A stretch of 64,000 nt of DNA from Burkholderiales bacterium (GCA_016790635.1 JAEUOR010000026.1:86299-150298); one strand, 5' to 3'; positions 8,447 to 17,713 are shown, counted from the first letter of the stretch. Numbers and translations: made by a program. The notes: generated by a model not told the origin, from the sequence alone.

Positions 8447-9397
8447 ATGTCGCGGCGCGTGCACCTCGAACCCTTCGGGCGCGCCATCGAGGTGGACGAC
8501 GGCGCGACCATCCTCGAATGCGCGCTCATGGAGGGCATCGACTATCCGTTCGCCTGCCAGCAGGGACAGTGCGGGTCGTGCAAGTCCCTGCTGCTCGAAG
8601 GCGAGGTCGAACTGGGCACGCTCTACAACCCTCTGGTGCTGTCACCGCAGGAACGCGCACGCGGACTGATCCTCGCCTGCCAGGCGCAGCCGAAGAGCGA
8701 CTGCACGGTCGCGGCGCTGGCGCAGGATGGGCGCATCGTCTATCCGCCGCGCACCCTGGCATGCCGCGTCAGGGAAATCACGACCCCGCTGCCCGGGCGC
8801 AGCGTGGTGACGCTTGCGGTCGAGTCCGGCGGTCCGTTCGGATTCGTCGCCGGCCAGTGCGCGAAGGTCTCGATCGCGGGCGCGCCGGCGCGACGCCTGC
8901 CGATTGCCAGCCCGCCGCAGGACGAAACCCTGGAGTTCCACTGGATGCACGAGTCACACGCAGCGCCAGCCTGGGGCGCGGGCACGCCCGCCAGCGTCGA
9001 ACTGCCGATGGGCGATGCGGTCCTGCACGACGAGCATCTCGGTCCGATCATCGCCTTGGCCGACCCCGCCGGGCTGGCCACGATGCTGTCGATCCTGCGC
9101 GCCGCGATCAGGCTCGAACTGCCGCAAACCATGCGCCTGTACATCCTGGGCGGGGCCGCGCTGGCTGACTGGCTGCAAGGCGACGCGGCACTCGCTAGCG
9201 CCAGCCGGCGCCTGCGCATTTTCGCGGCGGAAGACGCGGCAACCCTCGTCGCGCGCGCCGTCACGGAGCACGCCGACCTGCCCGCCTGCCGCGCCTACTT
9301 GGCGGGCGCTCTTTCGCTGATCGAGGCCGCCCGTGCACATTTCATCGAACGCGGCCTGGCCCCGGAAAATTTCGTCGCGGAGGAACAATCATGCTGA
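8447..9397 (+). CDS. [2Fe-2S] ferredoxin fused to a degenerate ferredoxin-reductase-like domain
   Basis: A 316-residue protein. Residues 1-90 are a plant-type ferredoxin with intact cluster ligands Cys37, Cys42, Cys45 and Cys78. The rest resembles BenC/MmoC-type reductases, with a C-terminus reading IEAARAHFIERGLAPENF. The key reductase motifs are decayed: FAD RxYS is RLPIAS, the NAD GGxGxxP loop is ALADPAGLATM, and the terminal CGPP is LAGA. It probably feeds electrons to the P450 but may need another protein to reduce it. It overlaps the next Bug gene by seven bases. Confidence 0.85.
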   Translation: MSRRVHLEPFGRAIEVDDGATILECALMEGIDYPFACQQGQCGSCKSLLLEGEVELGTLYNPLVLSPQERARGLILACQAQPKSDCTVAALAQDGRIVYPPRTLACRVREITTPLPGRSVVTLAVESGGPFGFVAGQCAKVSIAGAPARRLPIASPPQDETLEFHWMHESHAAPAWGAGTPASVELPMGDAVLHDEHLGPIIALADPAGLATMLSILRAAIRLELPQTMRLYILGGAALADWLQGDAALASASRRLRIFAAEDAATLVARAVTEHADLPACRAYLAGALSLIEAARAHFIERGLAPENFVAEEQSC

Positions 9398-10353
9398 TTC
9401 GCCTCTTGGCTGGTCTTTTCTTGTCGCTCTTCGCCGGCGCCACGCTGGCGCAGGGCTTCCCGTCGCGGCCGCTGCGCCTGGTCGTGCCTTTTCCCGCCGG
9501 CGGTCCCACCGACCTCATGGGTCGCCTGATCGCCGAGGGCATCCGCGGCCCGCTCGGGCAACCGGTGGTGGTCGAGAACCGCGCCGGCGCCAGCGGCAAC
9601 GTCGGCACCGATCATGTCGCCAAGAGCGCGCCCGATGGCCACACCCTGCTGCTCTCCGGCGCCTCCTCCCTGGCGGTCAATGTGACCCTCTTCGCCAACC
9701 TGCCCTACGACCCGCGCCGCGACTTCACCCCCATCACCAAGGTGGTTGACATTCCCACCATGCTGGTGGTGCCGGCCGCTTCATCGGTGCGCTCAATCGC
9801 CGACCTGCTGCGTTTCGCGCGCGAGCGGCCGGGCACGGTCAACTACGCCTCGCCGACCTCCGGCACCATCAACCACCTGCTCGGTGAATACATGCGCGCA
9901 AACGAGCGCCTGGACATCGTGCACGTCCCCTACAAGGGCAACCCGGCCGCCACCGAAGCGCTGTTGCGCGGCGACGTCCATTTCATGTTCGACAACCTGT
10001 CCTCGGCGTTGCCGCACTGGCGTGCGGGCAAGCTGCGCGCCCTGGGCGTCACCGGCAGTGCGCGCGTGCCGGCAGCCACCGAAGTGCCGACCCTGGCCGA
10101 GCAGGGCTATCCCGGCTACGAAGGCACGGCATGGTTCGCCGTGCTGGCGCCGGCCGGACTGGCGCCGGAGGTGCAGGCGCGCCTCGGCACGGAAATCGTG
10201 CGCGTGCTGCGCGACGCCGAATTCGCGCGCCGCGTCGAAGGCTTCGGCATGCGCGTCGATCCCGGCACGCCGGCCGAACTGGCTGCGCTGATCGAGCGCG
10301 ACATCCAGCGCTGGGGCGCGCTGGTCAGGAGTTCCGGCGCGCGCGCGGACTGA
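9391..10353 (+). CDS. Bug-type periplasmic solute receptor (TTT family), last gene of P450 operon
   Basis: A 320-residue receptor. The leader LLAGLFLSLFAGATLAQ is followed by GFPSRPLRLVVPFPAGGPTD, then ENRAGASGNVGTDHVAKSA and VHVPYKGNPAATEALLRGDV. The start codon lies inside the end of the ferredoxin gene, so it is translationally coupled. Its last third is duplicated, in broken form, about 1.4 kb downstream (11405-11754). Confidence 0.92.
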   Translation: MLIRLLAGLFLSLFAGATLAQGFPSRPLRLVVPFPAGGPTDLMGRLIAEGIRGPLGQPVVVENRAGASGNVGTDHVAKSAPDGHTLLLSGASSLAVNVTLFANLPYDPRRDFTPITKVVDIPTMLVVPAASSVRSIADLLRFARERPGTVNYASPTSGTINHLLGEYMRANERLDIVHVPYKGNPAATEALLRGDVHFMFDNLSSALPHWRAGKLRALGVTGSARVPAATEVPTLAEQGYPGYEGTAWFAVLAPAGLAPEVQARLGTEIVRVLRDAEFARRVEGFGMRVDPGTPAELAALIERDIQRWGALVRSSGARAD

Positions 10354-10560
10354 CCATTGCGCGAGAGGTCGATAGAGCCTGGATCGCCCCCATTTTCCCT
10401 GCCGACTTTTAACCGGCTTCAAAGCCTAACGGCTTTCCGCCCGGGGGGATCAATCAGATCAAAGGCAGATGTCGGAAAAATTTACAACGCCTATGCTACG
10501 TCGCAAGATGCCCAAACAAAACAAAGAATAAATTATTGATTTAAAACAATAATCAAATTT

Positions 10561-10576
10561 TGGCGCGCTACTTGCT
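10561..10576 (+). promoter_or_regulatory. Sigma-54 (-24/-12) promoter of the PEP-CTERM gene
   Basis: The sequence TGGCGCG-CTAC-TTGCT matches the RpoN consensus TGGCACG-N4-TTGCW at all but one position and keeps the exact GG-N10-GC spacing. It is preceded by an AT-rich tract (10527-10560) suited to activator binding or bending. The predicted start of transcription is near 10588, giving a leader of about 57 bases before the ATG at 10645. Confidence 0.75.
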
Positions 10577-10644
10577 ACATGAGCCCGTACGGAAACAGTA
10601 GTCGCCTGAGCAATTGCTAGCCCCCAAGAAACCGGAGAACCATA

Positions 10645-11208
10645 ATGTTGAAAAAGCTTGCATTCGTCGCCGTCGGACTGCTCTTGGCGTGTCGTTTAGC
10701 TTCTGCAACGGTAATTGATTTTGCGTCAATGCCCGATGGGCCGGTTACCACCATCGGAATCACGACCTGGTCGTTAGCCGGGGCAGGGGAAACGGGACAG
10801 CCTGTCGTCGCGAGCGGGTTCGGCGGCGGACTGTGGAATTCCTCCGACGGCGTCTTTTACCCAACCAACGACCTGCTTCGCGTCGACTTCAGCCAAGCAG
10901 TCTCGGGTGTCAATTTCACCTACAATCCCCAGGGCCTCAACGGCGATCCTAGTCAGGGATGGTATGCGTACGACAATACGCTCACGCTGATCGCGAGCGG
11001 CTCGTTTATTGACGGTCTCAATTCCTATGACCTCTCCGCGTACTCCGGGATCACCCGCATCGACTGGGACAACGGTCAGAACGATTGGCTGAGCAACCTC
11101 ACCAGGATCGAGTTCACGGAGTCTTCGCGTGTCCCGGAACCTGCGTCGCTCGCCCTTCTTGGTCTCGGTTTGGCGGGTTTGGGATTTTGCCGACGCAAGA
11201 AAGTCTAA
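10645..11208 (+). CDS. PEP-CTERM sorting-domain exported protein
   Basis: A 187-residue secreted protein. A signal peptide covers residues 1-22 (KKLAFVAVGLLLACRLASA). The body (about 23-160) is rich in Gly, Asn, Asp, Ser and Thr, typical of envelope or matrix proteins with no enzyme motif. The tail is a textbook exosortase signal: VPEP at 163-166, a hydrophobic helix LALLGLGLAGLGF, then RRKKV. Base composition and codon use are less GC-biased than the neighbours. No exosortase gene is in the window. Confidence 0.93.
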   Translation: MLKKLAFVAVGLLLACRLASATVIDFASMPDGPVTTIGITTWSLAGAGETGQPVVASGFGGGLWNSSDGVFYPTNDLLRVDFSQAVSGVNFTYNPQGLNGDPSQGWYAYDNTLTLIASGSFIDGLNSYDLSAYSGITRIDWDNGQNDWLSNLTRIEFTESSRVPEPASLALLGLGLAGLGFCRRKKV

Positions 11209-11301
11209 TCCAGGTCCTTCCGCAGGCAGCGAATCCACCAAGGAACACATCGCGCTCCAATCGACCGACGCGATCGAGCCCTTCGCTGGTCCGGCATGAT
11301 C

Positions 11302-11323
11302 AAACCTCGCTTCGGCGAGGTTT
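11302..11323 (+). terminator. Hairpin terminator of the PEP-CTERM gene
   Basis: A perfect nine-base-pair stem, AAACCTCGC with GCGAGGTTT, closes a TTCG tetraloop (CUUCGG type). The following TTTGTCGTTT is only moderately U-rich. It lies about 95 bases after the stop codon. Confidence 0.7.
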
Positions 11324-11404
11324 GTCGTTTCTGGGCAATCATGGGCCCGCATCTACTGCGACACGGCTCCTCAGTGTCGCAGGCATACATTGCGCAGCAA
11401 GCCC

Positions 11405-11754
11405 TTCCTGCTGCCCGCGCTGGCGCGTTGGCAAGCTGCGCGCATCGAGCGTCACCGGCGGCGCAAGCGTTCCGGCAGCCGCCACAGTGCCGACCTTGGC
11501 CGAGCAGGGGTAATCTGGCTGCGAGGGCAAGGCGTGGTTCGCCGTGCTAGGCCCGACCGGACAGGTGCCGGAAGTGCAGGCGCGCCTCGGGACGGAAGTC
11601 GTGCGCGTGCTGCGCGACGCCGAATTCGCGCGCGGCGTCGAAGGCTCCGTGATGCGCGTCGACCCCGGTACAACGGTCGAACTGGCTGCGCTGATCGAGC
11701 GCGACATCCAGCGCTGGGGCACGCTGGTCAGGAGTTCCGGCGCGCGCGGACTGA
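11405..11754 (+). pseudogene. 3' fragment of a Bug receptor gene (decayed duplicate)
   Basis: This stretch matches the last third of the Bug gene ending at 10353 almost base for base from about 11419, through blocks such as GAGGTGCAGGCGCGCCTC-like and GACATCCAGCGCTGGGGC, and ends at the same TGA. It has no start. Indels near 11509-11515 put a TAA in frame where the parent reads EQGYPGYEG. It is fused within a few bases to a fragment of the aldolase gene. Confidence 0.85.
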
Positions 11755-11757
11755 GAG

Positions 11758-11903
11758 CGCCGGCGCGCTTGTTGACCACCGCCGTCCTGATCGCGTCGTG
11801 CAGGTTGTTCTCGCCCGAGGTACCGTCGGAATCGATCAGGCCCGCGCGCCCCATGTAGCAGTTGGCGACCTGGCAGCGGGTCAGGTCGATCGAGTGCTCG
11901 GAG
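11758..11903 (-). pseudogene. Internal fragment of the class I aldolase gene (direct repeat of 15538-15683)
   Basis: About 146 bases match the aldolase gene at 15538-15683 in the same orientation, with roughly ten mismatches by eye. They cover the segment encoding [20 protein letters not shown] to AVVNKRAG. The fragment has neither end of the gene. Its left end abuts the Bug remnant, and its right end supplies the stop codon of the racemase-like gene. It forms a direct repeat flanking a 3.6-kb block. Confidence 0.88.
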
Positions 11904-12573
11904 CATGGTCGGCGCCAAGGCCCATCGCGCGCCGCAGTTTGGAGACCGCGCTGTCGGGGCTGGTCAGCACCGGGCAGCGCAGGCGGGCGCTGACGGCGTC
12001 GCGCGCCCGCGCTGTGGAGAAATGCGCCAGCATGACCGCGTCGCAATCCTGCAATTGTGGTGCCGTTTCGGCCAGCAGGCGATCGTGCATCGACCCGTCG
12101 CCGGCTTTCAGATGACGCATCGCCTCGGGTACCACCACGCTGCGAATGCTCGCCTTGCTGCCGCGCTCGCCCGCGGCGGCGCGGAACTCGGACTCCATCG
12201 ATGCAACGCTGGGCGCGAAGGTGGCGAGCATGCCGATACGCTCGCCGCTGGCCAGGGCTGCATCGAACATGGCCTCATTGGGTTTTAGTACCGGAACGGA
12301 CAGTCGCGCCTGCACCCGCTCGATCGCCGCGCCGAAGGCAGAGCAGGTGTAGAGAATCGCGGCGGCTTGCGCGGCGAGTGCGTAGTCGGCCAGGGCCTCG
12401 ATGCGTGCCGTGATTGCGGCGGTCAAGTCGCCAGCTCGCTCGCGGTCCGGCGAGAGTGAGTCGTCCAGAAGATTGATCAGGGTTGCTTGCGGCCAATCGC
12501 GCGCGAAGGCGGCCTGTACCGGCCCCATGGCGACGGTGACGGCGTGAATCAGGGCGATGCGCGGCGCACTCAT
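11881..12573 (-). CDS. Asp/Glu (hydantoin) racemase-superfamily protein
   Basis: A 230-residue protein with the two-lobed racemase layout: [19 protein letters not shown], an [10 protein letters not shown] block with the first catalytic Cys, and [17 protein letters not shown] at the end. The second-lobe Cys expected near [10 protein letters not shown] is displaced, so the enzyme may be an isomerase or decarboxylase rather than a racemase. The last residues (about HAPSTRST) and the stop codon are read from the aldolase fragment, so the native C-terminus was altered. It overlaps the GntR gene by four bases. Confidence 0.8.
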   Translation of the reverse strand: MSAPRIALIHAVTVAMGPVQAAFARDWPQATLINLLDDSLSPDRERAGDLTAAITARIEALADYALAAQAAAILYTCSAFGAAIERVQARLSVPVLKPNEAMFDAALASGERIGMLATFAPSVASMESEFRAAAGERGSKASIRSVVVPEAMRHLKAGDGSMHDRLLAETAPQLQDCDAVMLAHFSTARARDAVSARLRCPVLTSPDSAVSKLRRAMGLGADHAPSTRST

Positions 12574-13271
12574 TCATCGATCCCCAGTCGGTCCAGCACT
12601 TCGTTGAGTTCACGAGACCAGCGTCGCTTGTGCGAGCGGTGGATCTCGACCGCGGTCTGGGGGTCGCCGCGGCGGATTGCCTCGACCACAGCCGCGTGAT
12701 TGGCGTTGGAATACACCGGCCGGCTGCGCTGCGGTGTCGAGACCATGCGAAAGCGATGCGCCTTTTCGAGCAGCTGGGTGGCGATGCCGATCAGGGTGCG
12801 GTTGCCGCACATTTCCACCAGCAGGCGGTGGAAGTGATAGTCGGCTTCCGACCAGGCGGTGAGATCTTCGTTCTCGAGGGCGCGGTCCATCGCGGCAATG
12901 GCGGCGTCGAGTTGCGCGAGTTCTTCCGGCGCCAGCTTGCGCGAGGCCAGGCGCTCGGCGGCTTGCGCTTCCAGGCCGCCCAGTACTTCGTTGATCTCGC
13001 GAATGTCGCGTGCCGAGAGCTGGGAGACGCGCATGCCGCGGCGCGGCACCAACTCGATATAGCGCTCCTGGGCCAGCCGCACCAGGGCTTCGCGGACGGG
13101 GGTGCGGCTCATGCCGAAACGCAAGGCCAGTTCCTGCTCGAGCGCATTTTGGCCGGGCGCGAATTCGCCGCGAATCACCGCTGCCTTGATACGGGCGTAG
13201 GCGATGTCGGCTTGGCGGGCTGTCGCGCCAAGGTCGCTCCTGGAAGCGTTTTGGGCGCTTTTTTCAATCAT
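12570..13271 (-). CDS. GntR-family transcriptional regulator (FadR/FCD subfamily)
   Basis: A 233-residue regulator. Residues about 15-85 form the winged helix (ADIAYARIKAAVIRGEF, MSRTPVREALVRLAQ). The C-terminal all-helical FCD domain carries the metal-binding His pattern (EADYHFHRLLVEMCGN, YSNANHAAVVEAI). It is co-transcribed with the racemase-like gene and divergent from the Bug receptor gene. A 16-base palindrome sits 21 bases upstream of its start. Confidence 0.92.
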   Translation of the reverse strand: MIEKSAQNASRSDLGATARQADIAYARIKAAVIRGEFAPGQNALEQELALRFGMSRTPVREALVRLAQERYIELVPRRGMRVSQLSARDIREINEVLGGLEAQAAERLASRKLAPEELAQLDAAIAAMDRALENEDLTAWSEADYHFHRLLVEMCGNRTLIGIATQLLEKAHRFRMVSTPQRSRPVYSNANHAAVVEAIRRGDPQTAVEIHRSHKRRWSRELNEVLDRLGIDE

Positions 13272-13292
13272 AAATGACTGTGCTTTCTCGCC

Positions 13293-13308
13293 TTTATGCT
13301 AGCATAAA
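13293..13308. promoter_or_regulatory. Probable GntR operator (perfect palindrome)
   Basis: TTTATGCTAGCATAAA is a perfect 16-base dyad in the 72-base gap between the divergent GntR and Bug genes, 35 bases before the Bug ATG. Its size and position fit autoregulation and control of both operons by the FCD regulator. Confidence 0.65.
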
Positions 13309-13343
13309 CGAAGATAATGAATACGTTAAACGGGGGAAGAACC

Positions 13344-14306
13344 ATGAAAGCACGCTGGCTAGCCTGCCTTATTCTGGCCCTATTGCCCGGCCTCATGCTC
13401 GCGCAACCGTATCCCAATCGCGGCCTCAAGCTTATCGTCCCCTATCCACCCGGCGGTGGAAACGACAACCTGGCACGCCTGTTCGGCCAAAAACTGGCAG
13501 ACCGTCTGGCGCAGCCCGTGGTGATCGAAAACAGGCCTGGTGCCGCGACCGTGATCGGTACCGAACTGGCTGCGAAAGCGCCAGGCGACGGCTACACCCT
13601 GTTCCTGAGCAGTGTAGTAACGCATGCATTAATTTCGCATCTCTACCCGAAGCTGGCAGTCGATCCCTTGCGCGACTTTGTCGCCATTACCACCTTGGCG
13701 GTCGCGCCTACCGTGGTCGTTGCCAATCGCAACCTTCCTGCGAATACGCTCGCCGAGCTGATCGCTTTGCTCAAGGCCAACCCCGGCAAGTACGCCTACG
13801 CTTCGGGCGGGGCAGGCGCCACTCCGCACATTGCCGGTGAGGTGTTCAAGTCGATGAGCGGCACCGACATACTGCATGTGCCGTACAAGGGAGGCGGGCC
13901 GGCGCTGACCGACCTGATCGGAGGCCAGGTGCACGTGATGTTCGATACCGCGGCTTCCGCCATGCCTCATGTCAAGGCCGGGCGACTGAAGGCTCTGGCG
14001 CTGGCGGCGCCCAAGCGTCTTGCCGATTTTCCCGACCTGCCCACGGTCGCCGAAGCGGGTCTGCCGGGTTACTCGGTCGATTCCTGGTATTCGCTGCATG
14101 CACCTGCCGGCACGCCGCGCGAAGTTGTTGCGCGCGTGCATGCAGAGATCGTGACGATCCAGAAAATGCCGGATGTGATCGAGCGCCTGCGTCAGCTGGG
14201 CGCAACCGCCGGCGGCATGCCGCCGGATGAATTCGATCGTTTCGTGCGCGCCGAGCATGCGCGTTACGCCACCATCATCAAGAATGCCGGCATACGCGGG
14301 GAATGA
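13344..14306 (+). CDS. Bug-type periplasmic solute receptor (TTT family)
   Basis: A 320-residue receptor with leader LACLILALLPGLMLAQ, then PYPNRGLKLIVPYPPGGGND, ENRPGAATVIGTELAAKAPG and LHVPYKGGGPALTDLIGGQV. The ATG at 13344 follows GGGGAAG; an upstream in-frame ATG (13317) would put 9 residues before a normal signal peptide and is rejected. It is followed after one base by a dehydrogenase gene, so the imported acid may be that enzyme's substrate. Confidence 0.92.
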   Translation: MKARWLACLILALLPGLMLAQPYPNRGLKLIVPYPPGGGNDNLARLFGQKLADRLAQPVVIENRPGAATVIGTELAAKAPGDGYTLFLSSVVTHALISHLYPKLAVDPLRDFVAITTLAVAPTVVVANRNLPANTLAELIALLKANPGKYAYASGGAGATPHIAGEVFKSMSGTDILHVPYKGGGPALTDLIGGQVHVMFDTAASAMPHVKAGRLKALALAAPKRLADFPDLPTVAEAGLPGYSVDSWYSLHAPAGTPREVVARVHAEIVTIQKMPDVIERLRQLGATAGGMPPDEFDRFVRAEHARYATIIKNAGIRGE

Positions 14307-14307
14307 G

Positions 14308-15369
14308 GTGACGCGCATTCTCGTATTGGAAGGCGACGGTATCGGCCCCGAGATCACCGCAGCCACTCTGGCGGTGCTAGCGGCTGCCGACCGCCGCTTC
14401 GCCCTGCAACTCGCCCTCGAGCGTGCCGACATCGGTTTTGCGGCCTACAACGCCAGCGGAACAACCCTGCCCGATGCGGTGCTCGAACGCGCGCGTGCCG
14501 TGGATGGCATTCTGCTGGGGCCGATCTCGCATCTCGACTATCCGGCGCGCGATCGCGGCGGCGTCAATGTATCGGCGGCATTCCGCGTCAAGCTGGACCT
14601 GTACGCCAATGTGCGGCCGGCGCGGAGTCGGCCCGGCATCGGCCGCACGCGCGAGGCAATGGACCTGGTGATCATGCGCGAGTGCACTGAAGGGTTTTAT
14701 CCCGATCGCAACATGTTCGCCGGCTCGGGTGAGTTCATGCCCACACCGGACATCGCCATGTCATTGCGGAAGATCACCGCGCACGCCTGCGAACGCATTG
14801 CGCGACGCGCGTTCGAACTGGCGATGAAGCGCAGGCGCATGGTGACAGCGGTGCACAAGGCAAACAATTTCATCCTCACCGACGGACTGTTCCTGCGCGA
14901 GGCGCGCAAGATGGCCGAACAGTTCCCCGAAGTGCGCTACGACGAGATCATCATCGACGCCATGGCCGCCCGCCTGGTCCGCGAACCTGGCCGTTTCGAC
15001 GTGGTGCTGGCGACCAACTTCTATGCCGACATCCTGTCCGACCTGGCCTCTGAGCTTTCCGGCAGCCTCGGTCTGGCAGGCTCGATCAATGCCGGCGAAA
15101 CCATGTGCGCGGCGCAGGCACAGCACGGTTCGGCGCCCGATATCGCCGGGCAGGACCGCGCCAATCCGACCTCACTGATCCTGTCGGCGGCGATGCTGCT
15201 TGAATGGCTGGGAGAGCGTCGCGACGACGCCGCACTACGGGCGGCGGCGCATGCCATCAGTACCGCGGTCGATAGCGTGCTCGCCGACCCGGCGACGCGT
15301 ACCGCCGATCTCGGCGGCACCTTGGGTACGCGCGCCTTTGCGCAAGTGGTGGCTGATCGGGTTGGTTGA
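14308..15369 (+). CDS. Isocitrate/isopropylmalate dehydrogenase-family enzyme (tartrate dehydrogenase-like)
   Basis: A 353-residue NAD(P)-dependent beta-decarboxylating dehydrogenase. It has LEGDGIGPEI at the N-terminus, LYANVRPARSRPG for substrate contacts, VIMRECTEGFY (normally RENTEGxY, so an Asn-to-Cys change), AVHKANNF with the catalytic Lys, and ILSDLASELSGSLGLAGSIN with the Mg-binding Asp. The start is a GTG one base after the Bug stop. The variant motif and a receptor neighbour argue against leucine biosynthesis and for a catabolic hydroxy-diacid such as tartrate or an alkylmalate. Confidence 0.88.
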   Translation: MTRILVLEGDGIGPEITAATLAVLAAADRRFALQLALERADIGFAAYNASGTTLPDAVLERARAVDGILLGPISHLDYPARDRGGVNVSAAFRVKLDLYANVRPARSRPGIGRTREAMDLVIMRECTEGFYPDRNMFAGSGEFMPTPDIAMSLRKITAHACERIARRAFELAMKRRRMVTAVHKANNFILTDGLFLREARKMAEQFPEVRYDEIIIDAMAARLVREPGRFDVVLATNFYADILSDLASELSGSLGLAGSINAGETMCAAQAQHGSAPDIAGQDRANPTSLILSAAMLLEWLGERRDDAALRAAAHAISTAVDSVLADPATRTADLGGTLGTRAFAQVVADRVG

Positions 15370-15424
15370 AGCTGAACGCGATTACGCGAAGGGCATGGCT
15401 GGACGCTCGCGGCACCGGCCGGCC

Positions 15425-16486
<1,062 letters not shown>

Positions 16487-16675
16487 GGGTTGTTCCAAAG
16501 TTGTTCGTGGCGCATCACGCGCGGTCCGTTGATTATCCAGCCGGCGCGCCGCTCGCCGCACGACGATTCGAGGAGGACTTGCGCTTAATCAAACTCGCCG
16601 CTGGCGGCACGCCTAGGGTGACGGATACGGGCGCGCGACGCCAATGCGACGCTGCCATGAGGACGGGAGACGACC

Positions 16676-17011
16676 ATGATTGGCGGATACGAAGATCTGC
16701 GCAACGAGGTCTGCGCAATCCTGGGTTGCGAGGTCACGGTCGAGGATATCGACGTGGCCGTGGAGGCGATCGTCCACGAGGAAGGCCTGACCGCAACCAC
16801 GGCGCTGATGGAATTGAACGTGCTGGCCCAGACGGACCGCGGGCGCCAGACCCTGCGCGAGGTGCTGTCCGGCTGGATCATGCACGAGCGTGATGTCGCT
16901 GCCGACGTGCGTGCGCGCCAGTGCCAGCTGGCGCTCAATCACCTGCTGCAGGCGCTGGGCGGCGAGCGCCGCCATGACGGCGCGCGGCAGACGATCGACC
17001 GACGCTCCTAG
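16676..17011 (+). CDS. Small hypothetical protein
   Basis: A 111-residue, mostly helical, acidic ORF behind GGGAGACGACC, with no signal peptide and no motif I recognise. It reads YEDLRNEVCAILGCEVTVED early on and ends in a basic tail. It lies alone between the divergent aldolase gene and the convergent lipoprotein gene. The coding call rests on the ribosome site, position and a sensible amino-acid mix. Confidence 0.5.
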   Translation: MIGGYEDLRNEVCAILGCEVTVEDIDVAVEAIVHEEGLTATTALMELNVLAQTDRGRQTLREVLSGWIMHERDVAADVRARQCQLALNHLLQALGGERRHDGARQTIDRRS

Positions 17012-17019
17012 TCGGTTCG

Positions 17020-17697
17020 TCAGCGCAGGCAGCGCGCCTGCAGTCCGTCCAGGCGCGCGTATTCCTCGGGAGTATCGACGGCAGTCTGGCGTCGCTCGGC
17101 TTCGCGCATGCCGGCCTCGATCAGCGGCTTGACCACGCCCTCGATCGCGGCATTCATCGCGCGCTCGCCCTCGACCCTGCTCGAGGCGTAGCGCACGCGC
17201 TCGCCGATACGCTCCTTGAGCGCTGCCTCGACTTGTTCGGCGGTCTCCTTGAGAAAGCGCTCGTAGACCAGGACGTGCTTCATCTCGTGCGCGAGCGTCA
17301 GGTTGTGTTCGCAGCTGCCCGGCGCATGCTCGCGTGCGATCGCGACCTTGAGGGGTTCGACGCTCAGTCGCAGTTCAACCTGGGGACGAATGCAATGGCG
17401 TCGGGAGATCGGGGAGACGATCGCATTGCCGGTGGCGGAGAGCGTGCTCTTCATTTGCGCGCTGGTGATGCCCAGCACCAGGCGGCCGGAAGAGGCGGCG
17501 CCGCGCGCGGTGAGTTGCACGCCGCTCTGGGTCAAGTCAAGTTCGTGCTGCGCCGGCGCCGCGATGACGCGAAAGCTCGCGGCGCCGAGCTTGCTTTCGC
17601 AGATCGCTTCGAAGGAGCGGACCAGGTCGCACCCGGTCAACAGCGCGGCTACTAAAAGCAGCGAAGCTCCGAACAGGCGTCGCGGCAGCGCGGTCAA
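17020..17697 (-). CDS. Lipoprotein with HExxH metalloprotease-like motif
   Basis: A 225-residue lipoprotein starting with TTG. The signal peptide ends in the lipobox LLTGC (Cys23). A single HEMKH motif at 137-141 lies within CEHNLTLAHEMKHVLVYERF, the pattern of predicted secreted zinc proteases (DUF922-like); that family assignment is tentative. Several Cys residues could form disulfides. It begins 17 bases after the TRAP large-permease stop on the same strand and may be the last gene of that operon. Confidence 0.7.
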   Translation of the reverse strand: MTALPRRLFGASLLLVAALLTGCDLVRSFEAICESKLGAASFRVIAAPAQHELDLTQSGVQLTARGAASSGRLVLGITSAQMKSTLSATGNAIVSPISRRHCIRPQVELRLSVEPLKVAIAREHAPGSCEHNLTLAHEMKHVLVYERFLKETAEQVEAALKERIGERVRYASSRVEGERAMNAAIEGVVKPLIEAGMREAERRQTAVDTPEEYARLDGLQARCLR

Positions 17698-17713
17698 ACC
17701 AAGGACTGCCGCG

